In this document: one piece after another, positions 25,294 to 33,180 of the stretch
Numbering within the stretch: position 1 is the first letter of the stretch
How the letters are laid out: each line of letters opens with the position of its first letter
Source of the DNA: Cryobacterium shii
GTDB lineage: Bacteria > Actinomycetota > Actinomycetes > Actinomycetales > Microbacteriaceae
Reading direction: 5' to 3'
NCBI RefSeq assembly: GCF_004402595.1
Contig: NZ_SOFY01000014.1
Coordinates: 129,758-182,665, forward strand
DNA: 52,908 nucleotides
The notes under the pieces: model-generated
The model's database searches: none
Told to the model about the DNA's origin: nothing
Seen by the model: only the letters and a program-made list of their open reading frames with translations
Program-made: the position numbers and the translations under genes

Positions 25294-26469
25294 CTACTCC
25301 GGCAGCGCGACCGGATCCCCGGTGCCGCCGGGGATGGTGACGGCGCCGGTGCGGGCGCTCGATACCGAGCCGAGGCCGGCACCGAGTCCCACCGCGGTCC
25401 AGGCGGCGATCACGGCATCGTGCTCCGGGGATCCGATGCCGTACCGCTTGAGCGCCGCCCGCGCGGTCGCCCGAGCGAACCCGCGGAAGTCAACGCCCCG
25501 CCCGAGCGTGCCGGAGGTGAGCGTGTCGAACCAGATCCGGCCGGCGGCATCCCAGGCGTTGCCGCCGAGAGCGGAAGCGACCAGGAAGAACGCCCGGTTC
25601 GGGATACCGGAGTTCAGGTGCACCCCGCCGTTGTCGTCCTCGGTCTCCACGTAGCCAGACATGTTGGCCGGCTGGGGGTCCTTGCCGAGGACATCGTCGT
25701 TGTAGGCGGTGCCGGGTGCTTTCATCGAGCGCAGGGCCACACCCTGCACCTGGTCGGTGAACAATCCCTCGCCGATCAGCCAGGACGCCTCGGCGGTCGA
25801 CTGGCCCCTCGCGTACTGCTCGACCAGGGAACCGAACACGTCTGACACCGACTCGTTGATCGCGCCCGACTGGCCCTGATAGGCGAGGTTGGCGGTGAAC
25901 TGGGTGACGCCGTGGGCGAGTTCGTGCCCAATCACGGTCAGCGACGCGGTGAACCGGTTGAAGACCTGCCCGTCCCCGTCACCGAAGACCATCCGCTCCC
26001 CGTCCCAGAACGCGTTGTCGTACCGGCGGCCGTAGTGCACGGTGGCCTCCAGCGGCAGCCCGCGATCGTCGATGGAGTCACGCTCGAACACCGTCCAGAA
26101 CAGGGCGTGCGTGCTGCCGAGCCCGTCCCAGGCCTCCTGCACCGCCGGGTCCGCCACCGGCCCCTGCCGCTCGCCGCGCACCAGCCGGCCCGGCAGACGC
26201 TCCAGGCCCGCCGCATCCGAGATGGCCCGGTCGATCCGCCCGCGCACCGCGGTTCCGATGCCCGAAGGCTGCACCGATGGATGCACCGACGATCGCACAG
26301 ACGGATGCGCCCCCGCGCGCAGGTCCCGGATCGGCGCGTCCCGCATCAGCGACTGCCGCGCGGCCTCGGCGGCGGCAGCGAACCGGGGATCGTCCAGGCG
26401 GGCCAGCCGCACCAGCAGGTACGGCGGCACGATCGCGCAACGGGTGTGGGCGTGCGGTGATCCGGTCAT
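25294..26469 (-). CDS. protealysin-like M4 metallopeptidase
   Basis: 391-aa M4 (thermolysin-family) protease. Zinc site H182-E-L-A-H186 with third ligand Glu206 in GAINESVSD, and His284 in GGVHLNSG, which stabilises the transition state. Instead of a secretory signal and FTP propeptide it has a short precursor beginning near IVPPYLL (13-19); the PPY(M/L)L motif marks the protealysin subfamily. Probably cytosolic and made as a short-propeptide zymogen. Residues about 53-75 are a HPSV-rich linker. It forms an operon with the emfourin gene. Biological substrates are unknown; protealysins are linked to cytoskeletal-protein cleavage and inter-bacterial or host interactions. Confidence 0.9.
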   Translation of the reverse strand: MTGSPHAHTRCAIVPPYLLVRLARLDDPRFAAAAEAARQSLMRDAPIRDLRAGAHPSVRSSVHPSVQPSGIGTAVRGRIDRAISDAAGLERLPGRLVRGERQGPVADPAVQEAWDGLGSTHALFWTVFERDSIDDRGLPLEATVHYGRRYDNAFWDGERMVFGDGDGQVFNRFTASLTVIGHELAHGVTQFTANLAYQGQSGAINESVSDVFGSLVEQYARGQSTAEASWLIGEGLFTDQVQGVALRSMKAPGTAYNDDVLGKDPQPANMSGYVETEDDNGGVHLNSGIPNRAFFLVASALGGNAWDAAGRIWFDTLTSGTLGRGVDFRGFARATARAALKRYGIGSPEHDAVIAAWTAVGLGAGLGSVSSARTGAVTIPGGTGDPVALPE

Positions 26470-26660
26470 GGGACGAGTGTGGCACCAGACGGTGACACTG
26501 GCCAGCGCATCCGCTGCATCCGCCGCGGAGGGGCCCGAATGGCGAACTCGCGGCGCCGACCGTAACGTGGGGGGCGGGCGGCACCGCGAGCTGCACCATT
26601 AATAGCACCGGGCGGCCCGGGCGAGAAGGCGCCGGAGGCCGCCGTCCGTAGACTCTCAGC

Positions 26661-27551
26661 ATGCGCTTCGGAATCGTGATTCTCCCGCAGGACGCCTGGC
26701 CGGAGGCCCGCCGCAAGTGGCAGGGCGCGGAGGCGCTCGGCTTCGACCACGCCTGGACCTACGACCATCTCTCCTGGCGGTCCCTCGCCGACCAGCCCTG
26801 GCACGCGACCGTCCCTACGCTGACGGCCGCGGCGGTCGTGACCTCCCGCATCCGTCTGGGCACCTTCGTGTCGTCGCCGAACTTCCGGCATCCGGTGACC
26901 TTCGCCAAGGAGATCGCGACCCTGGACGACATCGCGGGCGGGCGGTTCCTGCTCGGCATCGGCTCAGGCGGCACGGGCTTCGACGCCGGCGTGCTCGGCC
27001 AGCCCGAGCTCACACCCCGGCAACGGCACGAACGGTTCGCCGAATTCGTCACCGGCCTCGACCTGCTGCTGCGCCACGAGGAGCCGGGCAGGGGCGGCCT
27101 GAGTTTCAGCGGCGACTGGGCCACGGCGGTGGGTGCACGCATGGTCGGCACCCCGGCGCAGTCGCCGCGGGTGCCCTTCGTCATCGCCGCCAACGGGCCG
27201 AAGGGACTGCGCCTGGTCACCACGTTCGGGTCCGGCTGGGTGACGACGGGGGCGGATGGCGCGGTCGGCGAGGACTGGTGGGCTTCGGTGGCAACCCTGT
27301 CGGCACGGCTCGACGACACGGCGCTCGCCGCGGGCCGCGACCCGGCCGGCATCGACCGCTACCTGTCCCTGGACAGCGGCGGCGCCTACTCCCTGAGCAG
27401 CGCCGGCGCGTTCGAGGATGCCGTGGGTCGCGCCGGCGAGCTCGGGTTCACCGACGTGATCAGTCACTGGCCCCGGCCCGACGGCATCTACGCCGGGTCG
27501 GAGGCCGTGCTGGAACGGGTGGCGGCCTCCTTCGCCCGGCACGCTTCGTAG
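26661..27551 (+). CDS. LLM-class (luciferase-like) oxidoreductase
   Basis: 296-aa TIM-barrel luciferase-like protein, probably F420- or FMN-dependent. MRFGIVILPQD start, WTYDHLSWR, RIRLGTFVSSPNFRHPVTFAKEIATLDDIAGGRFLLGIGSGG and VPFVIAANGPKG are the family pattern. No ribosome site is seen; TAGACT (26649-26654) lies six bases before the ATG, suggesting a leaderless mRNA. It stands divergent from the protease. The substrate is unknown. One of three LLM proteins in the window. Confidence 0.87.
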   Translation: MRFGIVILPQDAWPEARRKWQGAEALGFDHAWTYDHLSWRSLADQPWHATVPTLTAAAVVTSRIRLGTFVSSPNFRHPVTFAKEIATLDDIAGGRFLLGIGSGGTGFDAGVLGQPELTPRQRHERFAEFVTGLDLLLRHEEPGRGGLSFSGDWATAVGARMVGTPAQSPRVPFVIAANGPKGLRLVTTFGSGWVTTGADGAVGEDWWASVATLSARLDDTALAAGRDPAGIDRYLSLDSGGAYSLSSAGAFEDAVGRAGELGFTDVISHWPRPDGIYAGSEAVLERVAASFARHAS

Positions 27552-27594
27552 GCCGCTCAGTACGCGGTCGGCCGGCAGCGCCTTTGCCGCCGCC

Positions 27595-27629
27595 TTTACG
27601 GCCGACGCACAGGTGCCTATGGTGGCGGC
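27595..27629 (+). promoter_or_regulatory. candidate leaderless promoter of the AI-2E-family gene
   Basis: TTTACG at 27595-27600, a 17-bp spacer and TATGGT at 27618-27623, then six bases to ATG 27630. The -10 to ATG distance would place the transcription start at or next to the start codon. Confidence 0.5.
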
Positions 27630-28760
27630 ATGCACGCAGACGACGTTCCCGCACAGCCCCCGCGCTCCCTGCTGACCGACCGCCTCGGCCGGTGGGGACT
27701 CCGCAGCGGCCAGATCATCCTCGTGGTGCTGGTGGCCGGCGGGATCGTCTACGCGCTGGTGCAGGTGAAGCTCGTGGTCATCCCGGTGCTCGTGGCGCTG
27801 ATCCTGGCGTCAGCGCTGGTACCGGTGGTCGGCTGGCTGCGCAGGCGCGGCGTTTCGGCGATGCTCTCCACCTGGATCACTCTGCTGTCGGGCGTGCTCA
27901 TCCTCGGCGGCATCGTCACGCTCATCGTCTTCGCGGTGCGCAACCAGTGGACCGCACTGTCCCTGGCCGCCAGCGAAGGACTCGACGAGCTGCAGGGGCT
28001 GCTGGTCGAGGGCCCGCTGTCCCTGGACGCCGCCCAGTTCGCCGCCGTGCGCGACACCCTGGTCGGCTTCATCACGAGCGCGGAATTCGGTACCGGCGCT
28101 CTCGCCGGGGTGTCCGCCGCCGTCGAACTGGTCACCGGATTCCTGCTGATCGTGATCATCCTGTTCTTCTTCCTCAAGGACGGCGGCCTGATCTGGGGCT
28201 TCTTCCTGCGTTTCCTCTCCGGGGAACGCCTCGAGCGCGCGCGCCGGGTCGGCGCGGTCGCGCCCGAGGTCCTCGGTCAGTACGTGCGCGGCACCGCGGT
28301 CATCGCCCTGTTCGATGCCGTATTGATCGGGGCGGGGCTGGCCATCCTGCAGGTCCCGCTCGCCCTGCCCCTGGCCGTGATCGTGTTCCTGACCGCTTTC
28401 ATCCCCCTGATCGGGGCGACGATCGCCGGCATCCTCGCCGCGCTGGTGGCCCTCGTCGCCAACGGCCCGATCGTCGCCTTGATCGTCGTGGCGATCGTGG
28501 TCGTGGTCAACCAGCTCGAGGGGGACCTGCTCAACCCGGTGGTGATGGCCGGGGCCTTGAAACTGCATCCGCTGGTGATCCTGATCGCCCTCACCGGCGG
28601 CACGGTCCTCGGCGGCATCGCCGGGGCCGTGCTCGCGGTGCCGCTGGTGGCCGTCTCCTGGGCGATCTTCAAGGTCTGGGACGGGCCGGACGAGTCGATC
28701 ACCCGCCGGGAGAAATTCTCCTTCCGGCGCCACCGCCGGCGTGCGGAAGGCGTGAGGTGA
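27630..28760 (+). CDS. AI-2E family transporter (PerM-like)
   Basis: 376-aa polytopic membrane protein of the AI-2E/PerM family. Paired N-terminal helices, a central amphipathic stretch, FFFLKDGGLIWGFFLRFL (about 180-197), then PLALPLAVIVFLTAFIPLIGA and the VNQLEGDLLNPVVMAGALKLHPLVILIAL signature. Members export small molecules or act as Na+/H+ antiporters; the true cargo is unknown. The last codons overlap the HAD gene as TGATG, so the two are translationally coupled. Charged RRHRRR C-terminus. Confidence 0.87.
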   Translation: MHADDVPAQPPRSLLTDRLGRWGLRSGQIILVVLVAGGIVYALVQVKLVVIPVLVALILASALVPVVGWLRRRGVSAMLSTWITLLSGVLILGGIVTLIVFAVRNQWTALSLAASEGLDELQGLLVEGPLSLDAAQFAAVRDTLVGFITSAEFGTGALAGVSAAVELVTGFLLIVIILFFFLKDGGLIWGFFLRFLSGERLERARRVGAVAPEVLGQYVRGTAVIALFDAVLIGAGLAILQVPLALPLAVIVFLTAFIPLIGATIAGILAALVALVANGPIVALIVVAIVVVVNQLEGDLLNPVVMAGALKLHPLVILIALTGGTVLGGIAGAVLAVPLVAVSWAIFKVWDGPDESITRREKFSFRRHRRRAEGVR

Positions 28761-29584
28761 TGCCGGCGCTCATCTTCGACTGCGACGGCGTGCTCGCCGA
28801 CACCGAACGCGACGGCCACCTGCCGGCCTTCAACCAGGCCTTCGCGGAGTTCTCGGTTCCCGTGCAGTGGAACGACCCCGACTACGCGGTGAAGATGAAG
28901 ATCGGCGGCGGTAAGGAACGGATGCGCAGCATCCTGACCCCGTCGGTCGCCGCCGTGCTCGGGCTGCCGCAGGACGACCCCGCCGCACTCGACTCCACCG
29001 TCGCGAGATGGCACCGGCGCAAGACCGCGATCTACACCGAGCGGGTGAACCGCGGCGCACTGCCGGCCCGCCCGGGCATCCGCCGGATCGTCACCCAGGC
29101 CGCGGACGCCGGCTGGACCCTTGCCGTGGCGTCCACGTCCGCGGAGGAGTCCGTGCGCACCGTGCTCACCCACGCGGTCGGACCCGAGCTTGCGGCAAAG
29201 TTCCGGGTTTTCGCCGGTGACGTCGACGGCGCCAGGAAACCGGCCCCGGACGTCTACCTGCGCGCCCTGCGGGAGCTCGGGATCGGACCCGGCGACGCGC
29301 TGGTCGTCGAGGACAGTGCGAACGGTCTGAAGGCCGAGCTCGCCGCCGGGCTGCGCACCGTGATCACGGTCAGCGGCTACGCCGCGGGGGAGGACTTCAC
29401 CGGGGCGGCCCTCGTGGTGTCCTCGCTCGGCGACCCCGGCGGCCCCACCACCGTCACGATCAGCGACCCGCTGCACCTGGCGCCGGAATTCTTCGTCGAC
29501 CTTTCCGATTTCGCCGCCATCCTTGCGGCCCCCGAGATTCCCGCCCCCGACGCGACTGCCCCAGACGCCCTGGAGAACCGATGA
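28760..29584 (+). CDS. HAD-superfamily hydrolase, CbbY/beta-phosphoglucomutase-like
   Basis: 274 aa. Motif I FDCDGVLADTE (residues 5-15), motif II in VASTS, motif III Lys in GARKPAPDVY and motif IV VVEDSANG cover a complete HAD phosphatase with an alpha-helical cap. CbbY-type members act on sugar phosphates. The start is ATG 28760, overlapping the transporter stop. The end overlaps the DhaL start by ATGA, so the two probably work on a related carbohydrate or triose phosphate. Confidence 0.87.
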   Translation: MPALIFDCDGVLADTERDGHLPAFNQAFAEFSVPVQWNDPDYAVKMKIGGGKERMRSILTPSVAAVLGLPQDDPAALDSTVARWHRRKTAIYTERVNRGALPARPGIRRIVTQAADAGWTLAVASTSAEESVRTVLTHAVGPELAAKFRVFAGDVDGARKPAPDVYLRALRELGIGPGDALVVEDSANGLKAELAAGLRTVITVSGYAAGEDFTGAALVVSSLGDPGGPTTVTISDPLHLAPEFFVDLSDFAAILAAPEIPAPDATAPDALENR

Positions 29585-30228
29585 CCCGCACAGCCCTGTC
29601 AGACACCGCGTTCGGCGTGCAGAGCATCGCCCGCACGGCCGTCGACAACGAGCGGGAATTCGGGGACCACGACTCCGTGGTCGGCGATGGCGACTTCGGG
29701 TTCTCCCTGGCCCGCGAATTCGAGATCGTGCTCTCCGACTGGGACGGCCTCGACCGTTCCAGCCCGTCGGCGTTCCTGAAAAGGGTGGCGCTGGTCATCT
29801 CCGGGCGCATCGGCGGAACCTCCGGTCCGCTCTGGGGCACGGCGTTCCTGCGCGCGGCCGCCGCGGTGTCGGGCAAGGAAGAACTCACGGGGGCCGACGT
29901 GGTCGCCATCCTCCGCGCGTCCGCGGAGGGAATCAAGAGCCGCGGCAAGTCCGACCTCGGCGACAAGACCCTCCTCGACGCCCTCGTGCCGGCCACGGAT
30001 GCCCTCGAGTCCGAGTTGGCCACCGCAAGCGGCCCTGCCGCGGCCCTCGCCCGCATGGCCCGGGTGGCCCGGGCCAGCGCGGACGCCACCAGCCTGCTGC
30101 AGGCCCGCCGGGGACGGGCCATTTACACCGGCGAACGCAGCATCGGCTCGCCCGATCCTGGAGCGGTCGCCGTCGCGGTCATCCTGGAGCGGCTCAGCCG
30201 GGAATGGGCCTCGCGCGACGACCTCTGA
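29581..30228 (+). CDS. dihydroxyacetone-kinase DhaL-like subunit
   Basis: 215-aa all-helical DhaL/Dak2-type ATP-binding domain. VVGDGDFGFSL (about 32-42) carries the Asp residues that bind Mg-ADP, followed by GRIGGTSGPLWGTAF, LGDKTLLDALVP and RGRAIYTGERSIGSPDPGA. The DhaK substrate-binding partner and phosphotransfer proteins are absent from the window, so this is an orphan L subunit linked to the HAD phosphatase. It may pair with a DhaK elsewhere or use another keto-sugar. Confidence 0.87.
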   Translation: MTRTALSDTAFGVQSIARTAVDNEREFGDHDSVVGDGDFGFSLAREFEIVLSDWDGLDRSSPSAFLKRVALVISGRIGGTSGPLWGTAFLRAAAAVSGKEELTGADVVAILRASAEGIKSRGKSDLGDKTLLDALVPATDALESELATASGPAAALARMARVARASADATSLLQARRGRAIYTGERSIGSPDPGAVAVAVILERLSREWASRDDL

Positions 30229-30411
30229 CCGGCGACCGACCGAACGCACCAGTCGCCGAACACACCAGCCGTCGGTCGCGACCAGCCGTCGGTCTCGCGG
30301 CGCACCTTCGGGCAGCGGGCGCGCGTTAGAACCTGCGCCCGCGGCCACAACCTGCGCCGCGAGCCGCGGCCGCGGTAGACGGCGGGTGGGGTACGGGTGG
30401 AGGGTGGGCAC
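30229..30411. other. intergenic repeats without a gene
   Basis: 183 bp with short direct repeats (ACCAGCCGTCGGTC twice near 30263-30293 and AACCTGCGCC twice near 30330-30356). No promoter or terminator is clear. Confidence 0.4.
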
Positions 30412-31080
30412 ATGAACGACGACTCGATGCACGCCTGGCCCGCCACCCGCGAGGCCTTCCGGCAGGCCGCCCGCTGGTTCGTCGACACGTCATCCCTCGT
30501 CAACGACTGGGAGCGGCCGGGCCTCGGCGAGTGGACCGTGCGGGACCTCGTCGGGCACACCAGCCGGGCCCTGCTGACCGTGGAGACCTACCTCGGCCAG
30601 GCCCCCGCCGCGTCCGGCGCCGCCGCGTCCGGCGCCGCCGCGTCCGGCGCCGCCGTCGCGGTTTTGTCGGCGGTCGACTACTACCCGTTGGCCCTCGCCT
30701 CGCTGGGGGATCCGGCGACGGTCGCCCGGCCCGGCCGGGACGCCGGCGCGGCCCTCGGCCCCGACCCGGCCCGGCAGGTGTCGGTGATCGCCGACCGTGT
30801 GCTGCAACTCGTCGCCGAAACCGCCGGGGACGCCGTCGTCGCCACCCCGGTCGGCGCCATGCGCCTGGCCGACTACCTGCCCACCCGCATCTTCGAGCTC
30901 ACCGTGCACACCTGCGACCTCCGGGCGAGCCTGGGGGTGCCGGCGCAGGTTCCGGATGCCGCGGCATCCGTCAGCCTGCACCTGCTGGGGGATCTGGCGC
31001 TGCGGAAGGGCCTCGCCGCGGACCTGCTCCTCGCGGCCACCGGGCGGGGGAGCCTGCCGGCCGGTTTCACGGTGCTGTAG
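30412..31080 (+). CDS. mycothiol-type maleylpyruvate isomerase/DinB-like protein
   Basis: 222 aa. The N-terminal four-helix DinB/MDMPI domain has [34 protein letters not shown] with the metal-binding His, and later [12 protein letters not shown] with further His. Members include mycothiol-dependent isomerases and detoxification enzymes; the specific reaction is unknown. ATG 30412 follows GGAGGGTGGGCAC. A 15-bp tandem repeat encodes [15 protein letters not shown] (30607-30651), an inserted low-complexity linker. Confidence 0.78.
   Translation: MNDDSMHAWPATREAFRQAARWFVDTSSLVNDWERPGLGEWTVRDLVGHTSRALLTVETYLGQAPAASGAAASGAAASGAAVAVLSAVDYYPLALASLGDPATVARPGRDAGAALGPDPARQVSVIADRVLQLVAETAGDAVVATPVGAMRLADYLPTRIFELTVHTCDLRASLGVPAQVPDAAASVSLHLLGDLALRKGLAADLLLAATGRGSLPAGFTVL
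30607..30651 (+). repeat. 15-bp perfect tandem repeat, 3 copies, coding
   Basis: Three identical units GCCGCGTCCGGCGCC at 30607, 30622 and 30637, encoding (AASGA)3 in the DinB-like protein. Confidence 0.9.
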
Positions 31081-31153
31081 CATTCACGGCCGAAGCATTC
31101 ACGGCCGAAGCATTCACGGCCGAAGCATTCACGGCCGAAGCATTCACGGCCGC
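31081..31153. repeat. 15-bp tandem repeat, 4 full copies plus 13 bp, non-coding
   Basis: Unit CATTCACGGCCGAAG at 31081, 31096, 31111 and 31126, then 13 matching bases to 31153. It begins directly after the TAG at 31080 and ends about 25 bp before the likely rpsO -10 (TAAACT, 31179-31184). In another frame it would read FTAEA repeats. Confidence 0.92.
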
Positions 31154-31273
31154 TGCGCCGGGGCATCCGTGACTCTGCTAAACTCGGTGGGTTGCCGTTT
31201 GACGGCCGCGGATCAAGAGAGCCCAGGCATTCGGCCCCGGGCACCGCGCAGTGAGAGAAAGGGGATCCCATCT
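31154..31273 (+). promoter_or_regulatory. rpsO promoter and leader
   Basis: TAAACT at 31179-31184 is a good -10; no -35 match is seen at 17 bp. The remaining roughly 85 nt form a leader ending in a AAAGGGGAT ribosome site. S15 represses its own translation in several bacteria, but no specific structure can be assigned here. Confidence 0.45.
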
Positions 31274-31543
31274 ATGGCACTCGAAGCTAATGCAAAGAAG
31301 GCGATCATCGAAAAGTACGCTACCCACCCAGGCGACACCGGGTCCCCCGAAGTTCAGATTGCCATGCTCACGCAGCGCATCCTGGACCTCACGGAGCACC
31401 TGAAAGAGCACAAGCACGACCACCACTCACGTCGTGGCCTGCTTCTCATGGTTGGTCAGCGCCGTCGTTTGCTCGGTTACCTGTCGGACATCGACATCAC
31501 TCGGTACCGCACGCTGATCGGCAGCCTCGGACTTCGCCGCTAA
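31274..31543 (+). CDS. rpsO: 30S ribosomal protein S15
   Basis: 89 aa, full length. [53 protein letters not shown] is the highly conserved S15 core that binds 16S rRNA helix junctions of the 30S platform. ATG 31274 follows AAAGGGGATCCC. In many bacteria pnp follows directly; here pnp is about 18.8 kb downstream. Confidence 0.98.
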   Translation: MALEANAKKAIIEKYATHPGDTGSPEVQIAMLTQRILDLTEHLKEHKHDHHSRRGLLLMVGQRRRLLGYLSDIDITRYRTLIGSLGLRR

Positions 31544-31576
31544 GGCACTTTTCGAAGACAACGCGATCTTCTTGCG

Positions 31577-31608
31577 AACGGGCCGTCACCTGAGGGTGGC
31601 GGCCCGTT
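31577..31608 (+). terminator. hairpin after rpsO
   Basis: 14-bp stem (31577-31590 / 31595-31608, one mismatch) around TGAG. Only CTGCGT follows, so it lacks a clear T-run. It may terminate weakly or serve as a 3'-processing hairpin. Confidence 0.6.
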
Positions 31609-31694
31609 CTGCGTACCCGCCGCGTTCGCCCGCCGGGCAGGCCAGGGAATGAGTCCGGGGAATAAGACCGGGCCCGGAAGGGTTTCCCGAAGCG

Positions 31695-32774
31695 ATGACT
31701 ACTTCCGCCCTGAGCCTCTCCGTGCTCGACCTGATTCCCGTCCGCACCGCCCAGAGCTCGGCCCAGGCGATCGCGGCATCCGTCGCCCTCGCGCAGAGCG
31801 CCGACCGGCTCGGTTACACCCGCTACTGGGTGGCGGAGCACCACAATATGCAGGCCGTCGCGTCGACGAACCCGCCGGTGCTGATCGGCATTCTCGCCGC
31901 CCGCACGGAGCGCATCCGGGTCGGCTCCGGGGGAGTCATGCTGCCCAACCACTCCCCGCTCGTGATCGCCGAGCAGTTCGGCCTGCTCGAGGCCGCCTTC
32001 CCCGGCCGGATCGACCTGGGCCTGGGCCGTGCGCCCGGCAGCGACCCGATGATCACCGCGCTGCTGCGCTCCAGCGGCGCCGTCAGCGAGGTCGACGCCT
32101 TCCCCCGCAACATCGACGACATCGCTGCGCTGCTGCAGCCCGGAGGGGCCGCCCTGAGCCTCACCTCCGGCCAGGAGTACGCCCTGCGCGCCACCCCCGC
32201 CGCCGACGCGATGCCCGAGATCTGGCTGCTCGGCTCCAGCGACTACTCGGCCCGGCTCGCCGCGAAGCAGGGCATGCCCTACGTCTTCGCCAACCATTTC
32301 GCGGGCGACGGCACCACCCAGGCCCTCGACCTCTACCGACGCGGCTTCACTCCGAGCGACACCCTGGCCGCGCCGCGCACCATCCTCACCCTCAACGTGG
32401 TGGTCGCCGACACCGCGGCCGAGGCCCGTGCCCTCGCCCTGCCGCAGATGCAGCAGATGGCTCGGCTGCGTTCCGGCCAGCCGCTCGGCCCGCTCGCGAC
32501 GCTCGAGGAGGCCGCCGCCACGACGATGGCGCCGGCGCAACAGGGCATGATCGAGCGGATGTCCGCCACCTGGATCCTGGACGAGCCGGTGGCCGCCGCC
32601 GCGCGCATCCGTGACCTCGCGGCCCGGTTCGGGGTCGACGAGGTCATGCTGCAGCCCATCGCCTCCGCGCACGGGACGGCCGCCCCGGCCACGTCCCCCG
32701 CCCGGGAGCGCACGCTGGAGCTCCTCGCCGCCGAGCTCCTCGAGGCCGCGCCCGCGCCCGTCACCGGTCCCTAA
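31695..32774 (+). CDS. LLM-class flavin-dependent oxidoreductase (MsnO8-type)
   Basis: 359-aa luciferase-like monooxygenase. LSVLDLIPVRTAQSSAQA start, YWVAEHHNMQAVASTNPPVLI, RIRVGSGGVMLPNHSPLVIAEQFGLLEAAFPGRIDLGLGRAPG and IWLLGSSDYSA match the group often annotated as MsnO8-like. Probably FMN-dependent; the substrate is unknown. ATG 31695 has only a weak upstream purine run. It is the first gene of the segment separating rpsO and pnp. A T6 run at 32793-32798 may mark its 3' end. Confidence 0.86.
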   Translation: MTTSALSLSVLDLIPVRTAQSSAQAIAASVALAQSADRLGYTRYWVAEHHNMQAVASTNPPVLIGILAARTERIRVGSGGVMLPNHSPLVIAEQFGLLEAAFPGRIDLGLGRAPGSDPMITALLRSSGAVSEVDAFPRNIDDIAALLQPGGAALSLTSGQEYALRATPAADAMPEIWLLGSSDYSARLAAKQGMPYVFANHFAGDGTTQALDLYRRGFTPSDTLAAPRTILTLNVVVADTAAEARALALPQMQQMARLRSGQPLGPLATLEEAAATTMAPAQQGMIERMSATWILDEPVAAAARIRDLAARFGVDEVMLQPIASAHGTAAPATSPARERTLELLAAELLEAAPAPVTGP

Positions 32775-32864
32775 CACCCTGTCAGCTCGGGGTTTTTTCA
32801 TAGGAAACGCATAGCGACCCCTGCCAGCGTTGTCACTGTAGACAATCGGAGGGTGGAACAGACC

Positions 32865-33179
32865 ATGGATGCTCGCGAACACGGCAAGCGGCTCAGCCGG
32901 ATCGTCACGGGAACGATCGGCGTTCTGGCCGTGGTCGCCGCCTCGGCGCTCGGTCTCCACAGCTGGGCGGATGCGCTGGCGACCAGGGCGACCGCCGCGG
33001 GACCGACGACGCAGCAGGCCCCGGCCGCGGACACCCAGGGCTCGGATGACGGGGAATGGGGCGACGGGGAAGAAGGGTCGTCCCAGCCCCTGCAGCAGGC
33101 ACCGCAGCCCCAGCAGAACGTGTCCCCGATCACCCCGGGCAACGGCCGGTCCCCGAACGCGACCACCAACGGGTCCTGA
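32865..33179 (+). CDS. small single-pass membrane protein of unknown function
   Basis: 104 aa from ATG 32865 (a GTG four codons earlier is possible). One hydrophobic helix (about 14-32: IVTGTIGVLAVVAASALGL), then an outward Thr/Pro/Gln-rich tail with an acidic patch (GSDDGEWGDGEEGSS) and PLQQAPQPQQN. No cysteines or heme motifs, and I see no D-x-x-S-G-A-T/S flavinylation site. It is the first gene of the ApbE redox operon, ending one base before the apbE ATG. It may be an anchor or scaffold for the extracytoplasmic side; function unknown. Confidence 0.7.
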   Translation: MDAREHGKRLSRIVTGTIGVLAVVAASALGLHSWADALATRATAAGPTTQQAPAADTQGSDDGEWGDGEEGSSQPLQQAPQPQQNVSPITPGNGRSPNATTNGS

Positions 33180-33180
33180 C

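Noticed and set aside
26717..28759. N-terminal extension of the HAD open frame back to 26717
   Set aside because: The frame is merely open through the LLM and AI-2E genes; homology begins at ATG 28760.
31081..31153. Iteron array for a replication initiator
   Set aside because: The copies are directly adjacent 15-mers next to rpsO with no rep gene or AT-rich region; a minisatellite is a better fit.
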